Below, piece after piece: positions 9,842 through 19,617 of a stretch of DNA of 20,000 nucleotides. The notes below the pieces were generated by a model. The model did no database searches, was not told the DNA's origin, and saw only the letters and a list, made by a program, of their open reading frames with translations. Each line of letters opens with the position of its first letter. Positions within the stretch are counted from its first letter, which is position 1. A program made the position numbers and the translations under genes. This DNA is from Penaeus vannamei (lineage: Eukaryota; Arthropoda; Malacostraca; Decapoda; Penaeidae): NCBI RefSeq assembly GCF_042767895.1, contig NC_091577.1, forward strand, positions 25,707,995 to 25,727,994, read 5' to 3'.

Positions 9842-10953
9842 TAATAGGCTCAGGAGGAAGAAATTACTCATTAATAGGCTCAGGAAGAAGAAATAACCCA
9901 TTAATAGGCTCAGGAAGAATTAACCCATTGATAGGCTCAGGAAGAAGAAATAACCCATTAATAGGCTCAGGAAGAAATAACCCATTAATAGGCTCAGGAA
10001 GAAGAAATAACCCATTAATAGGCTCAGGAAGAAGAAATAACCCATTAATAGGCTCAGGAAGAAGAAATAACCCATTAATAGGCTCAGGAAGAAATAACCC
10101 ATTAATAGGCTCAGGAAGAAGAAATAACCCATTAATAGGCTCAGGAAGAAGAAATAACCCATTAATAGATTCAGGAAGAAGAAATAACCCATTAATAGGC
10201 TCAGGAAGAAGAAATAACCCATTAATAGGCTCAGGAAGAAGAAATAACCCATTAATAGGCTCAGGAAGAAGAAATAACCCATTAGTAGGCTCAGGAAGAA
10301 GAAATAACCCATTAATAGGCTCAGGAAGAAGAAATAACCCATTAATAGGCTCAGGAAGAAGAAATAACCCATTAATAGGCTCAGGAAGAAGAAATAACCC
10401 ATTAATAGGCTCAGGAAGAAGAAATAACCCATTAATAGGCTCAGGAAGAAGAAATAACCCATTAATAGGCTCAGGAAGAAGAAATAACCCATTAATAGGC
10501 TCAGGAAGAAGAAATAACCCATTAATAGGCTCAGGAAGAAGAAATAACCCATTAATAGGCTCAGGGGGGAAGAATAGCCCATACATAGGCTCAGGAAGAA
10601 GAAATTACCCATTAATAGGCTCAGGGGGGAAGAATAGCCCATACATAGGCTCTGGAAGAAGAAATAACCCATTAATAGGCTCAGGGGGGAAGAATAGCCC
10701 ATACATAGGCTCAGGAAGAAGAAATTACCCATTAATAGGTTCAGGAAGAAGAAATAGCTCATACATAGGCTCAGGAAGAAATAACCCATTAATAGGCTCA
10801 GGAAGAAGAAATAACCCATTAATAGGCTCAGGAAGAAGAAATTACCCATTAATAGGTTCAGGAAGAAGAAATAGCCCATACATAGGCTCAGGAAGAAATA
10901 ACCCATTAATAAGCTCAGGAAGAAGAAATTGTCCATTATTAGGCTCAGGAAGA
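9842..10953 (+). repeat. 30-bp minisatellite, about 38 units, with a 60-bp higher-order block
   Basis: The unit contains AATAGGCTCAGGAAG, then AAGAAATAACCCATT. Most units are 30 bp; some are 27 bp because one GAA triplet is missing. Units at about 10170-10558 are nearly identical, while both ends carry variants. From 10559 to about 10738 a GGGGGGAAGAATAGCCCATAC variant alternates with the standard form, making about three 60-bp dimers. Because 30 and 27 are multiples of three, one + frame (GSGRRNNPLI) and two - frames (PEPINGLFLL, LSLLMGYFFF) stay open for about 1.1 kb. The + frame (9802-11034) contains no ATG that I can find, and unit differences change amino acids, so I read it as non-coding. 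Confidence 0.96.
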
Positions 10954-11225
10954 TTTTCTCTTCTATCAGCGCCATCTGAGGCTGGGGAAGATCGATTTTT
11001 CTTGGCACCCCATCAGTGCCACCTGACTGATTGACTGCACATTCCTCTGCCAATTAGGCCTAAAACAGCAATCCCATCTTGTAGGTACTGCGCGCGGGGG
11101 TCCAGTGTGACGAGGGAGAGGGCCATTCACACGCGCTGGGTGGTGGGCTGGGGAGGGAATTGATAGGGAGGCGGGGGTATAAATAGGAGGCTGTCGTGTA
11201 TGCAGAGCGGGTTTGTATACAGGTA
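10954..11225. other. Unique spacer with a TATA-like element
   Basis: No gene is recognised. The repeat frame continues to a stop at 11034. A TATA-like element is listed separately. Confidence 0.4.
11178..11185 (+). promoter_or_regulatory. TATA-box-like motif
   Basis: TATAAATA follows a GC-rich stretch (GGCGGGGG), resembling a TFIIB recognition element plus TATA. No arthropod initiator (TCAGT-like) is evident 25-35 bases downstream, and no exon follows before the GT repeat, so this may be chance. Confidence 0.2.
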
Positions 11226-11370
11226 CGTGTGTGTATGTGAGAGGGTGAGTGTGTGTGTGTGTGGGGGGGGGGGGTGCGTGTGTCTGTGAGAGAGAGTGTG
11301 TGTGGGTATGGGGGGGGGGTGCCTGTGTGTGTGTGGGGGGGTGCGTGTGTGTGTGTGTGTGTGTGTGTGG
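11226..11370 (+). repeat. (GT)n with long G-runs
   Basis: GTGT segments alternate with G-runs of 12 (11263-11274), 10 (11310-11319) and 7 (about 11335-11341). The last run is followed by a clean GT array to 11370. The G-runs invite G-quadruplex formation. Confidence 0.92.
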
Positions 11371-11459
11371 ATAAGTTAGATAAAGTATGAGGAAATTGAG
11401 AAGGCAAGGAATGAAGGAGTTTAAAGATGAAGTCGTATTACCAAATTCACTTTAACTGT

Positions 11460-11757
11460 GACCTTTCTCCTTCCTTTCTCCATTTCTTCCCCGTAAGCCA
11501 CAGGCCTCTCCACCCTCACACATCCACCTCCCCGCTGTCTCCACCTCTCCTCTCCTTCTCTCCCCATCCCCTCCTCCTTCCCCCATTTTCACACATCCGC
11601 CTGACCACATGTAACTCCACCCCCACCATCTCCCCGCCTCTCCTCCTGCCCTTCCTCCCCCACCCTCTCCCCTTGCCCTTCCTCCCCCACCCTATTCCCC
11701 TGCCCTTCTTCCCCCACCCTCTCCCCCTGCCCTTCCTCCCCCACCCTCTCCCCTGCA
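11460..11757 (+). repeat. Pyrimidine-rich DNA with a 27-bp minisatellite
   Basis: C/T-rich throughout. Units beginning GCCCTTCCTCCCCCACCCT start at 11648, 11675, 11702 and 11729, giving four copies at exactly 27 bp and ending about 11754. One copy has TATTCCCC in place of TCTCCCC. Confidence 0.88.
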
Positions 11758-11919
11758 TAGCCACCGCATGGGCCAGCACATCATAACCGGGCTCCCACAT
11801 GCCGCCATTAGCATAACTGACTCTCCTCATTATCTCCCAGGATGCATCACGATAAGAAGACGCGGGTAATTAGCGTAATTAATCGAGGGGTGTTGATGAT
11901 TGAACCGGACGTGCTGCTC

Positions 11920-12260
11920 CTTCCCCGTCTCTCCCCTCCCCTCCCCCTCCTCTCCACTTTCCATCCCTCCCTCTTCTCCCCTTCTCCCCTCTCCCTTGAT
12001 ATAAGATGGTAGGGGAAGGTGGATGGGGAAGAGAGGGGAAGGTGGGTGGGGAAGAGAGGGGAAAGGGGGTGGGGAAGGGAGGGGCAAGGAGGTGGGGAAG
12101 GGAGGGGAAAGTGGCTGGGGAAGAGAGGGGAAAGGGGAGGATTGGATGGTAGGGGAACGGGGGGAGGTAAGGGAAGGGGCGTGGGAGTAGGGCAAAGGAG
12201 AGGAGGGGAGGGGAAGAGCGGAGGGTAGGGGCAGAGGAGGGGGTGTAGGGTGAAGGTATT
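11920..12260. repeat. Pyrimidine tract facing a purine tract with a 23-bp minisatellite
   Basis: C/T-rich sequence (11920-11997) is separated by about 12 bases from G/A-rich sequence. In the latter, TGGGGAAG-type units start at 12025, 12048, 12071, 12094 and 12117 (an exact 23-bp period). Further G-rich DNA runs to about 12255. The two halves could pair imperfectly as a large hairpin. Confidence 0.85.
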
Positions 12261-12329
12261 TTTGGAGGTGCTGTTGCAAGGGCTTCCTGTCGGTCACCCG
12301 CGGTGCAGGTCGCGCTTTGAGTGGAAGGA

Positions 12330-12570
12330 GTAGGAGAAGGCCCGGGGAAGAGAGGAGGAAGAGGTGGAGTGGGAGAGAAGAGAAAAGGAAAAGGAAGAGC
12401 GGGAGTGAAGGTAAAGAGAAAAGTTAAAATTAGGAGGGGGAGGAGGAGGGAAGGAGGAGGAGGGGGAAGAGGAGGGGGGGAGGAGAAGGAGGAGGAGGAG
12501 GAGGAGGAGGCGGGGAAGAAGAAGAAGAGGAGCAGGAGGAGGAGGAGGAAGAGGGAAATAAGAAAATGAA
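12330..12570 (+). repeat. Purine-rich (GGA)n / (GAA)n tract
   Basis: Almost pure A/G, with a clean GGA run near 12484-12510 and another at 12534-12550. Translations are E/R/G-rich artefacts. Confidence 0.9.
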
Positions 12571-12734
12571 GGACGAGATGAAGAATTCCTATTTTTTCCA
12601 CAGGGACTTTTGGATATTTTTTCTGCACACGTGTCCATTCTTTTTTTTCTGTCTCTGCTGAAATCTTATCGCGGATCTGCTGTCTTGCCTTAGCCGGGCT
12701 GTCGTATCTCGGTTTGATATTTGCTTGGGAGTGT
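12571..12734. other. Unique spacer with an acceptor-like motif
   Basis: TATTTTTTCCACAG near 12590-12603 resembles a 3' splice site. The following sequence quickly becomes T-rich and shows no exon. Confidence 0.3.
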
Positions 12735-13072
12735 GTATGAGGCAGGGAGAGGGAGAGGGAGAGGATGAGGGAGACGGAAAAGAGGAGAGGAAAATGAGAA
12801 GGCGAGATGTGGAGGGGGAGAAGGAGGAGGAGGAGGAGAAGAAGAAAAAAAGGGAATGTGTGTGGAAGGGAGAGTGTGACGGAGAAAAATTAGGAGAGGT
12901 GGAATGACAAGAAAGAGGAGGAGAAGATACGGAGAAGGAGAAAAGGGATTGGGAAGAGAAGAAGGCGGAGATGGAGATGCAGAGGGAAAATTAGGAGGAG
13001 GAGGAGAAGAAGAAATAAGAAGAAACAGAAAGAAAGGGAGAGAGAGAGAGAGACTGAGACTGAGACTGGCAG
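12735..13072 (+). repeat. Purine-rich tract ending in (AG)n and GAGACT repeats
   Basis: GGAGAAGG-type sequence almost without pyrimidines, ending in an AG run and three GAGACT units near 13048-13067. Confidence 0.85.
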
Positions 13073-13290
13073 GCATACAGGCAGCCTGAGAGAGGCAGCA
13101 GCAAACAGTCTGCCAAAAAAAGTAAAAAAAAAAACTCGTTTCACTATCATTACGAGATTAGAAAGGAAAGGTAAACCACCTTCTGAACGATTTGCGACGT
13201 TCACGCCCACAAGCAGACCTCACTCCGCCCAGGTACGCCCGTCCTCCTCACACTATCCTCACACCTAACAATTTCCTCTTCCCTCCTTCT

Positions 13291-13430
13291 CTATCCTCGC
13301 CTCTCCCACTTTATCCTCGCCCCCTTCATTTTATCTTCACCCCTCTCACGCTATCCACACTTCTCCCACACTATCCTCACGTCTCCCACCCTATCCTCAT
13401 CCCTCTTGTACCATCCTCACCCTCCTCCCC
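13291..13430 (+). repeat. Diverged 20-bp minisatellite, 7 units
   Basis: Units of exactly 20 bp start at 13291, 13311, 13331, 13351, 13371, 13391 and 13411. The consensus resembles CTATCCTCACCTCTCCCAC plus one base. TATCCTC is conserved in most units and no indels break the register. Related words lie just upstream (13253). Confidence 0.85.
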
Positions 13431-13710
13431 TCGCTCCTCCCTTCACCCCTCCTTCGCCACCCCTTTATAATACCGGAGCACCGATAGCAATCTGTAATTG
13501 GGGTGAGCGTCACAATATATCAAACCATTCTCGAAGCTTCCACGATGCCTAATGATGAGCGGAGAGGGGAAAAGGGGGTAGAAGGGATAGTTTCGCGGAT
13601 AGAGGCCCCCGGGGGAATGGAGGGAGATTGATGGGGGGGTGGGGAAGGGAGGGGGTTTTGGGGGTGTTGAATGATGTGTACGTGGGTCGAATGATTCTGT
13701 AGCTGTCATT
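13431..13710. other. Unique sequence followed by G-rich DNA
   Basis: Pyrimidine-rich to about 13465, unique to about 13555, then G-rich (GGGGGG runs) to about 13670. No gene seen. Confidence 0.4.
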
Positions 13711-13715
13711 CAGGC

Positions 13716-13800
13716 TTTGTCTGTCTCTCTCTTTTTCTTTCTCTTTTTTCTTCTCTTTCTCTCTCTCACTCTCTTTTTTCTCTTTATCTCTATCTCACAA
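13716..13800 (+). repeat. C/T-rich low-complexity DNA
   Basis: CTCTTTTTCTTTCTC-type sequence leading into the GC/AC repeat. Confidence 0.8.
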
Positions 13801-13983
<183 letters not shown>

Positions 13984-14039
13984 ACCATAAATCAGGACGG
14001 ACAACCGAATGTTCTCCAAGGTCTTATCCTCTCGCCCAC

Positions 14040-14230
14040 CATTAATTACCGCTAACTGCCCTGTGACGGCTCCTAAGTGGTTGTTGCGGCGCCCCTTAAC
14101 TCGGCCTCATATCTCTGCCGGAGGGACCTAGCCCGTATTTTGCCTCGGACGCGGCCCGCGCGAGGCCTCCCGTCTCGGCCGGAGGGACGGCGCCGCTCGC
14201 GTGCTGCGGAGGTTCGCCGCCAAGACGCTA
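14040..14230. other. CpG-dense unique patch
   Basis: I count about 24 CpGs in 14041-14220. A short direct repeat, TC(T/G)GCCGGAGGGAC, occurs ending at 14127 and 14188 (61-bp offset). No splice-bounded open frame or known RNA is evident. Confidence 0.4.
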
Positions 14231-15020
14231 GGTGGCATGGCGATGATAGTTGAAATATTGGCACTGTCGGCATAAGGTATTGGCAAGAAGTTATACAGTG
14301 AGATAAAAAAACTAGATAAATGAATTAATTGAAAATTGATATATAATGTAAAATTATTGCAACAGAGTGCGGCAGAACGGAAACCCTTTATCACCAAGAA
14401 CCGACCGCCTTCCGCAGCGCCACCGTCCTCGCCGTCGGCAGCGCTCGCCAACACCCACACACTTCTCCGTGCATCCTCAGTCTTCTTCTTCGCCGCCGCC
14501 GTCGGTACAGACAGACAGAAGGAAGCGCTCTTTTGAGAGATGACTTTACGACGTTGCGAGGCAGATTTTGGACTCCGTGTGGGCTTCCGGAGTTGATTTA
14601 CGAGCTCGGAGGTGTGTCCGGGTCTTAGCGGCTTGCCTTGTCCAATTTGAGGAAAATTCGCCGAGAGAGAGAGAGGAGAAAAAATGGGACTTGTTCCCCC
14701 GAGGATTCTGCTGGGGAAATTTAGGAGTTATTAGGGATGTCCCGCGCATCCTGTTGTGCTCGCTGCGGATTGCGTGTGGGTTTGTCTTCAAATATTTCTT
14801 CCAGCTTTTCTTCTCTGTATTTGTTGTATGTCTTTTTCGTAGCTTAAGATAATCTTCGTGGTGAAACTTTACGTAATGGACAAATGTATTTTCCGTCTGT
14901 GTGTTTCTTAGTAAAACATAAAGATACATACTAATCTTACGTTTCCTCTTCTTTTTCAAGCATTCCGATGGATAAATAGGAAAAAGGGTAAGTGAGGGAT
15001 TTCGAAGGCTAAGGGGGGTC
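14231..15020. other. Unique DNA including a second CpG-rich patch
   Basis: 14280-14370 is AT-rich, 14390-14520 is CpG-rich with a (CGC)n stretch near 14490, and 14520-15020 is ordinary unique sequence. Frames at 14568-14852 (+) and 14546-14959 (-) show no family signature. Confidence 0.4.
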
Positions 15021-15061
15021 TAAATTATATTTTCGATTTTTTCTATTGAAAATATAATTTA
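15021..15061. repeat. Perfect 14-bp AT-rich inverted repeat
   Basis: TAAATTATATTTTC (15021-15034) and its exact reverse complement (15048-15061) enclose a 13-base loop. There is no T-run after it and no neighbouring gene, so it is not called a terminator. Confidence 0.7.
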
Positions 15062-15290
15062 ACGATGTTTAATGTTTTTAGTGATAAGAATAACATTTGC
15101 TTTATTGTTGTATTTGCTTATAATGGCATAACATTAGTGTTTTTTGCGTAAGGTAACATGGTGGATATCGAGCTAAAAATAATGGTAATATTGAAAGTTA
15201 GGTATTGGTTTTAGTAACAATGTCGGTGTTCGTTATTATCGGATTTAACGTTTTCAAGAATATCGGGAAAATATATTATTTGAAGTTGAC
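15062..15290. other. AT-rich unique DNA
   Basis: No feature recognised; GGTAATATTGAAA-like words resemble those near 16460. Confidence 0.4.
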
Positions 15291-15650
<360 letters not shown>

Positions 15651-15754
15651 ACTCCGCCATTCAGTCGACCTCTCCCCTTAAGATTTCCCAAGACGCGAGT
15701 GCAGGAGGCCGAGTGACTTCGATTTTCCATAAGAACTTAACAGATTTGCTCGGG

Positions 15755-16092
15755 TAGCGGGAAAGGGAAAGGTGGGAAGGGGGAGAGGGTAAAGAGGAAA
15801 TGGGATGGAAGAGGAGAGGAATGAGAGGTGAAGAGGTGGAGAAGAGGGGTTTTGGTAAAGTGAGAGGGATGTAGATGGGTTGCGTGAAGAGGGAATAAGG
15901 AAGAGGAGTCAAGGTGTGACATTAGGAACACACAAACACTCATAGGAAGAAATGAGGGGAAGGGAAGGAGAAAGAGAGAGAGAGAACACAGAACGAAAGG
16001 AGAGAGAAAAGAGAGAAAGAGCACAAAGAAATAAGTGGACAAGAGATGAGCAGGGAAGAGAAGAGTAGGAAGAGAGGGAGAGCATGAATAGA
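15755..16092 (+). repeat. Purine-rich tract
   Basis: GGGAAAGG, GAGGAGAGG and AGAGAGAGAA words; mostly A/G but with scattered pyrimidines, especially at 15890-15950. Confidence 0.8.
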
Positions 16093-16733
16093 ACAGAGAG
16101 GGGAGCAGGGAGGCACGGGCAGAACCGCAGCGCCGAAACACAGCCGTTCCCCCGATACACTTTAAGAGCCATTACACAGCGAAGGGGAGTTCGTGTAACA
16201 TACGAGATTTGTTGTTTACTGATTACGCGAACGGCTAAGGTGGTGTGGATGGGGGGATGGCGGATGGGGGACGGAGGGGAGGTGCAGGGGGGTTAAAGCG
16301 AGGTGTATTGTGATGCTGATGGTGATGAGATGGCAGGGAATAGACCTTTGTGTGGTGATGATATCGCGGGGAAGGTGTAGGCCTATATGCCCTTGCTGAG
16401 TGGTGGCATTGTGCAGGTTACATTAACGGTATTGAAAAGTTGTTGATGACAGAATGATAGTGGTAATATTCAGCGGTATTGAATATTTTATTAGTAATAT
16501 ATTTTTTTGGATATGTTATTAACACGTCTGTTGAAAAAAAAACTTATTTGAATGTTAGTGGTATGGAAAAGTTAATTAGAATTATGTGAAATTTCGTCAA
16601 GTTCGATTCATAATAATTAGATTAAAAGTGAGCCATATATTTTTTTTCCAATCCACATCTAAAAAGGAATTAATTTTTGATGCGATTTATTGAAAATCTC
16701 TTTATTCTGTGTCATAATCCGCAGTGTGTAATG
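16093..16733. other. Intron-like unique DNA upstream of the FERM exon
   Basis: AT-rich from about 16420, with GGTATTGAA(A/T)-type words repeated near 16428, 16475 and 16560. This is presumably the 3' end of the intron preceding the FERM exon. Confidence 0.5.
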
Positions 16734-16757
16734 CCCCCCCCCCTCTTCTCCCCCCAG
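16734..16757 (+). promoter_or_regulatory. 3' splice acceptor of the FERM exon
   Basis: An uninterrupted 22-nt pyrimidine run (poly-C, then CTCTTCTC, then poly-C) ends in AG at 16756-16757, directly before the exon. Plausible branch-point sequences lie at about 16712-16718 (TCATAAT) and 16725-16732 (TGTAAT). The tract is unusually C-rich, where most animal tracts are U-rich. Together with the donor on the other side it fixes the exon and its phase. Confidence 0.85.
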
Positions 16758-16836
16758 GCACGTCGCCCTTCACGCTGTACTTCAGTGTGAAGTTCTATGC
16801 CGCCGACCCGACCAAGCTGGTGGAGGAGATCACGAG
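16758..16836 (+). CDS. Internal exon of a FERM-domain (band 4.1 superfamily, EPB41L4-like) protein
   Basis: This 79-nt exon is the only confident coding segment. It begins with the last two bases of a codon (GC), carries 25 full codons starting ACG at 16760, and ends with the first two bases of another (AG). The translation contains FSVKFYAADPTKL followed by EEIT and then probably R. FERM proteins have this pattern where the last F1-lobe strand (F-x-V/I-KFY) meets the first F2-lobe helix (DPxxLxEEITRY). Known FERM proteins link the plasma membrane and membrane proteins to the cortical cytoskeleton. From memory the best match is EPB41L4A/B (KFYAEDP.KL.EEITRY), with Yurt/EPB41L5 and FRMD3/5 as alternatives. 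Splice sites on both sides are strong, and the split arginine codon would join a following exon starting with Tyr. Exon identity is strong; the subfamily is inferred from 27 residues, so no symbol is given. Flanking exons were not found in the window. Confidence 0.87.
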
Positions 16837-16842
16837 GTGAGT
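16837..16842 (+). promoter_or_regulatory. 5' splice donor of the FERM exon
   Basis: The exon ends AG and the intron starts GTGAGT, a near-perfect U1 match (AG|GTGAGT). Reading through it instead would follow Arg with a stop (TGA), so splicing is needed to continue the FERM domain. Confidence 0.88.
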
Positions 16843-16862
16843 CCGCGCCGACGCCCACGCAC

Positions 16863-16926
16863 GCCCAGGGCCTTCCATCCATCCACTTGTCATCCATCCA
16901 GTCATCCATCCATGCGTGCATACATG

Positions 16927-16992
<66 letters not shown>

Positions 16993-17075
16993 CATACATA
17001 TATACATACATATATACATATATACATATACATGTATACATACATATATACATGCATACATACATCCATACATAT
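16863..17075 (+). repeat. (ATCC)n-(CATA)n-(TA)n-(CATA)n compound microsatellite
   Basis: Starts about 26 bases after the FERM exon. ATCC words (16877-16912) change to GCATACAT, then a TA run (about 16937-16978), then mixed TACATA and TATACA units to 17075. Confidence 0.95.
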
Positions 17076-17094
17076 GCTCCCCCCCCATACACAC

Positions 17095-17701
<607 letters not shown>

Positions 17702-18180
17702 TCCACACAAATCCACACCCACACAATCACACACGAATGGCCGCCACTTATCACCCGCCCCTTCACCCACACGCGGCAGTTAACCACGCCCACAAACAAG
17801 ATTCACGCACATACACCGCCCACACATTTCATGAGCATAGGCGTTGTGTTTTTAACTTGTTGGCACTTCGTGTTATTGTTTTATTTGGTATGTTGGTATT
17901 TATTTGATTGAATTTGTATGTGTGTGTGTGTGTGTGTGTGTAAGGTATTGGTTTATGTGTTTGTGTTGTATGGATGTGTGTACGAAATTGATTTGTGTGT
18001 GTGTTTGTATGTGTGTATGTTTAGTCTATTTCTGCCCTTATGTATATTCTTTTTTTCCTTAAGTTATCAAATAAGGACGTCATCCGGTCACGTCATGTCA
18101 TAATTTTCGTTAAAGGAACATTATATCCCCGAAAATGTCTTGCCCTATTATTATTTCCCCATGAATCAAAAATCGCGTGG
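17702..18180. other. AC-rich fading to unique, then GT-rich DNA
   Basis: CACACAAATCC-type words to about 17830, unique T-rich sequence, then a short (GT)n at 17918-17941 and GT-rich sequence to about 18020. No exon recognised. Confidence 0.5.
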
Positions 18181-18194
18181 GAAATGTATTGTAT

Positions 18195-18276
18195 TTTCTC
18201 TATCTATCTATCTCTCTTTCTCTCTTCTCTTTCTCTTTTTCTCTGTCTATCATTCTCTCTTTCTCGCTCGCTCTCT

Positions 18277-18366
<90 letters not shown>

Positions 18367-18494
18367 ATCTCTCTCTCTTTCTTTCTTACTTTCCCTCTCT
18401 CTCTCTCTCTCTCTTTCTTTCTTACTCTCTCTCTCTCTCTCTTTCTTTCTTACTTTATCTCTCTCTCTCTCTGTCTTTCTCTTTCTCTTTCTCT

Positions 18495-18592
<98 letters not shown>
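18195..18592 (+). repeat. (TC)n array with CTTTCTTTCTTAC interruptions
   Basis: A clean CT run (about 18277-18360) is followed by three similar blocks in which TCTTTCTTTCTTACT breaks the CT repeat, about 36-40 bp apart. Then comes (CTTTCT)n and a second clean CT run (about 18500-18587). Confidence 0.95.
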
Positions 18593-18740
18593 TTTATAGT
18601 CCACTTGCCATACAACATTACCGGCCGCTGCTCTTCCTGGCTTGTTCCGAGTTGCCCGCCCGAACGCCATCGCTCATAAGTTAAGAGCAAGTTACGGCGC
18701 TGGAAACTTGGCTTGACTTGCGGTCTTGTTTTAAGTTTTG
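18593..18740. other. Short unique spacer
   Basis: Ordinary mixed-composition sequence between two repeat blocks; no gene seen. Confidence 0.4.
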
Positions 18741-18744
18741 CTAT

Positions 18745-19018
18745 CCTTTACCACCCTCCTCCTCCCCTGCCCTTCCCTGCCCTGTCCTACCCGGCCCTGT
18801 CCTGCCTTTCCCTCCCCTCGCCTTCCCTCTTCCATTCCCTCCCCTCCCTCTCCCCCTTCCACTCCCTCCCCTCCCCCTCCTCCTTCATTCATATCCTTCC
18901 TGCTGCCTCCTATTTTTCCCTCTCCTTCCTCCTCCTTCCTATGCGGTCCTTTCTTTTCTCCTGCTGCTGCTGCTCTGTTCTTTTTCCGCCTATCCAGCTA
19001 TCTATCTTTCTACCCATT
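18745..19018 (+). repeat. Pyrimidine-rich CCCTCCCC-type DNA
   Basis: TCCCTCCCCTCC and CCCTGCCCTGTCCT words recur without strict period; a short CTG run lies near 18961-18971. Confidence 0.8.
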
Positions 19019-19170
19019 CATCCATACCTGCTTCCTTCTTTCCTTCCTTCCTTCCTTCCTTCCTTCCTTCCTTCCTTCCATCCATCCATCCATCCATCCA
19101 TCCATCCATCCACCCATCTATCTATCTTTTTTCCACCCATCTATATCTATTAATCCATCCATCATCCTCC
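19019..19170 (+). repeat. (TTCC)n-(ATCC)n microsatellite
   Basis: A TTCC run (about 19030-19079) changes to a perfect ATCC run (about 19080-19111) through a single T-to-A step, then CTAT and degenerate ATCC words follow. Confidence 0.97.
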
Positions 19171-19279
19171 TTCCATGATTACATGTTGCTCTATCCATTC
19201 TTCATCATTTCCTTATTTTTTGTTTTTTTCGCGTTTTATTTCCTTTTTCCCATCTTTGTTTACCCTTTTCCCGGTTCCT

Positions 19280-19540
19280 CTGTCTCCTCCTTCTTCATCA
19301 TCTTTTTCGTTTTCTTCTTCCTCCCCCTCCCTTTCCCCCACCCCTCCCCTCTCCTCCTCCCCTCTTCATCCTCATCCTCATCTTCATCCCCTTCCCTTCC
19401 TCTTCTTCTCTTTCCTCCTCCTCCTCTTTATTCTCATCCTCATCTTCACCCCTCCCCCTCTTCTTCTTTTCCTCCTCCTCTTCATCCTCATCTTCATCCC
19501 TTCCCCTTCTCTTCTTCTTTTCCTTCTCTTCTTCTTCTTT
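19280..19540 (+). repeat. Pyrimidine-rich DNA with CATCCTCATCTTCA motifs
   Basis: CTCATCCTCATCTTCA-type words occur near 19368, 19432 and 19484, suggesting a diverged 50-65 bp unit within C/T-rich DNA. Confidence 0.75.
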
Positions 19541-19617
19541 TTCCTCCTCCTCCCTCCTCCTCCTCCTCCTCCTCCTCCTCCTCCTCCTCCTCCTCCTCCT
19601 CCTCCTCCTCCTCCTCT
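19541..19617 (+). repeat. (TCC)n microsatellite
   Basis: A TCC/CTC trinucleotide run of about 75 bp with a one-base slip near 19552. It yields polyproline, polyserine or polyarginine in the open frames, none of which is a gene. Confidence 0.97.

Noticed and set aside
9842..10953. CRISPR array (regular 30-bp units)
   Set aside because: The units are contiguous with no unique spacers, and the context is eukaryotic with no cas genes.
9864..11053. Minus-strand proteins of 240 and 377 residues (PEPINGLFLL, LSLLMGYFFF)
   Set aside because: Two overlapping frames on one strand are open only because the repeat unit is a multiple of three. The longer one begins at a TTG codon, and there is no sign of purifying selection.
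12590..12660. Acceptor-like TTTTTTCCACAG as an exon start
   Set aside because: The downstream sequence is T-rich with no plausible coding frame or donor.
14128..14460. Minus-strand 110-residue frame in the CpG-rich patch
   Set aside because: GC-rich DNA has few stop codons; the peptide shows no family signature and no splice sites bound it.
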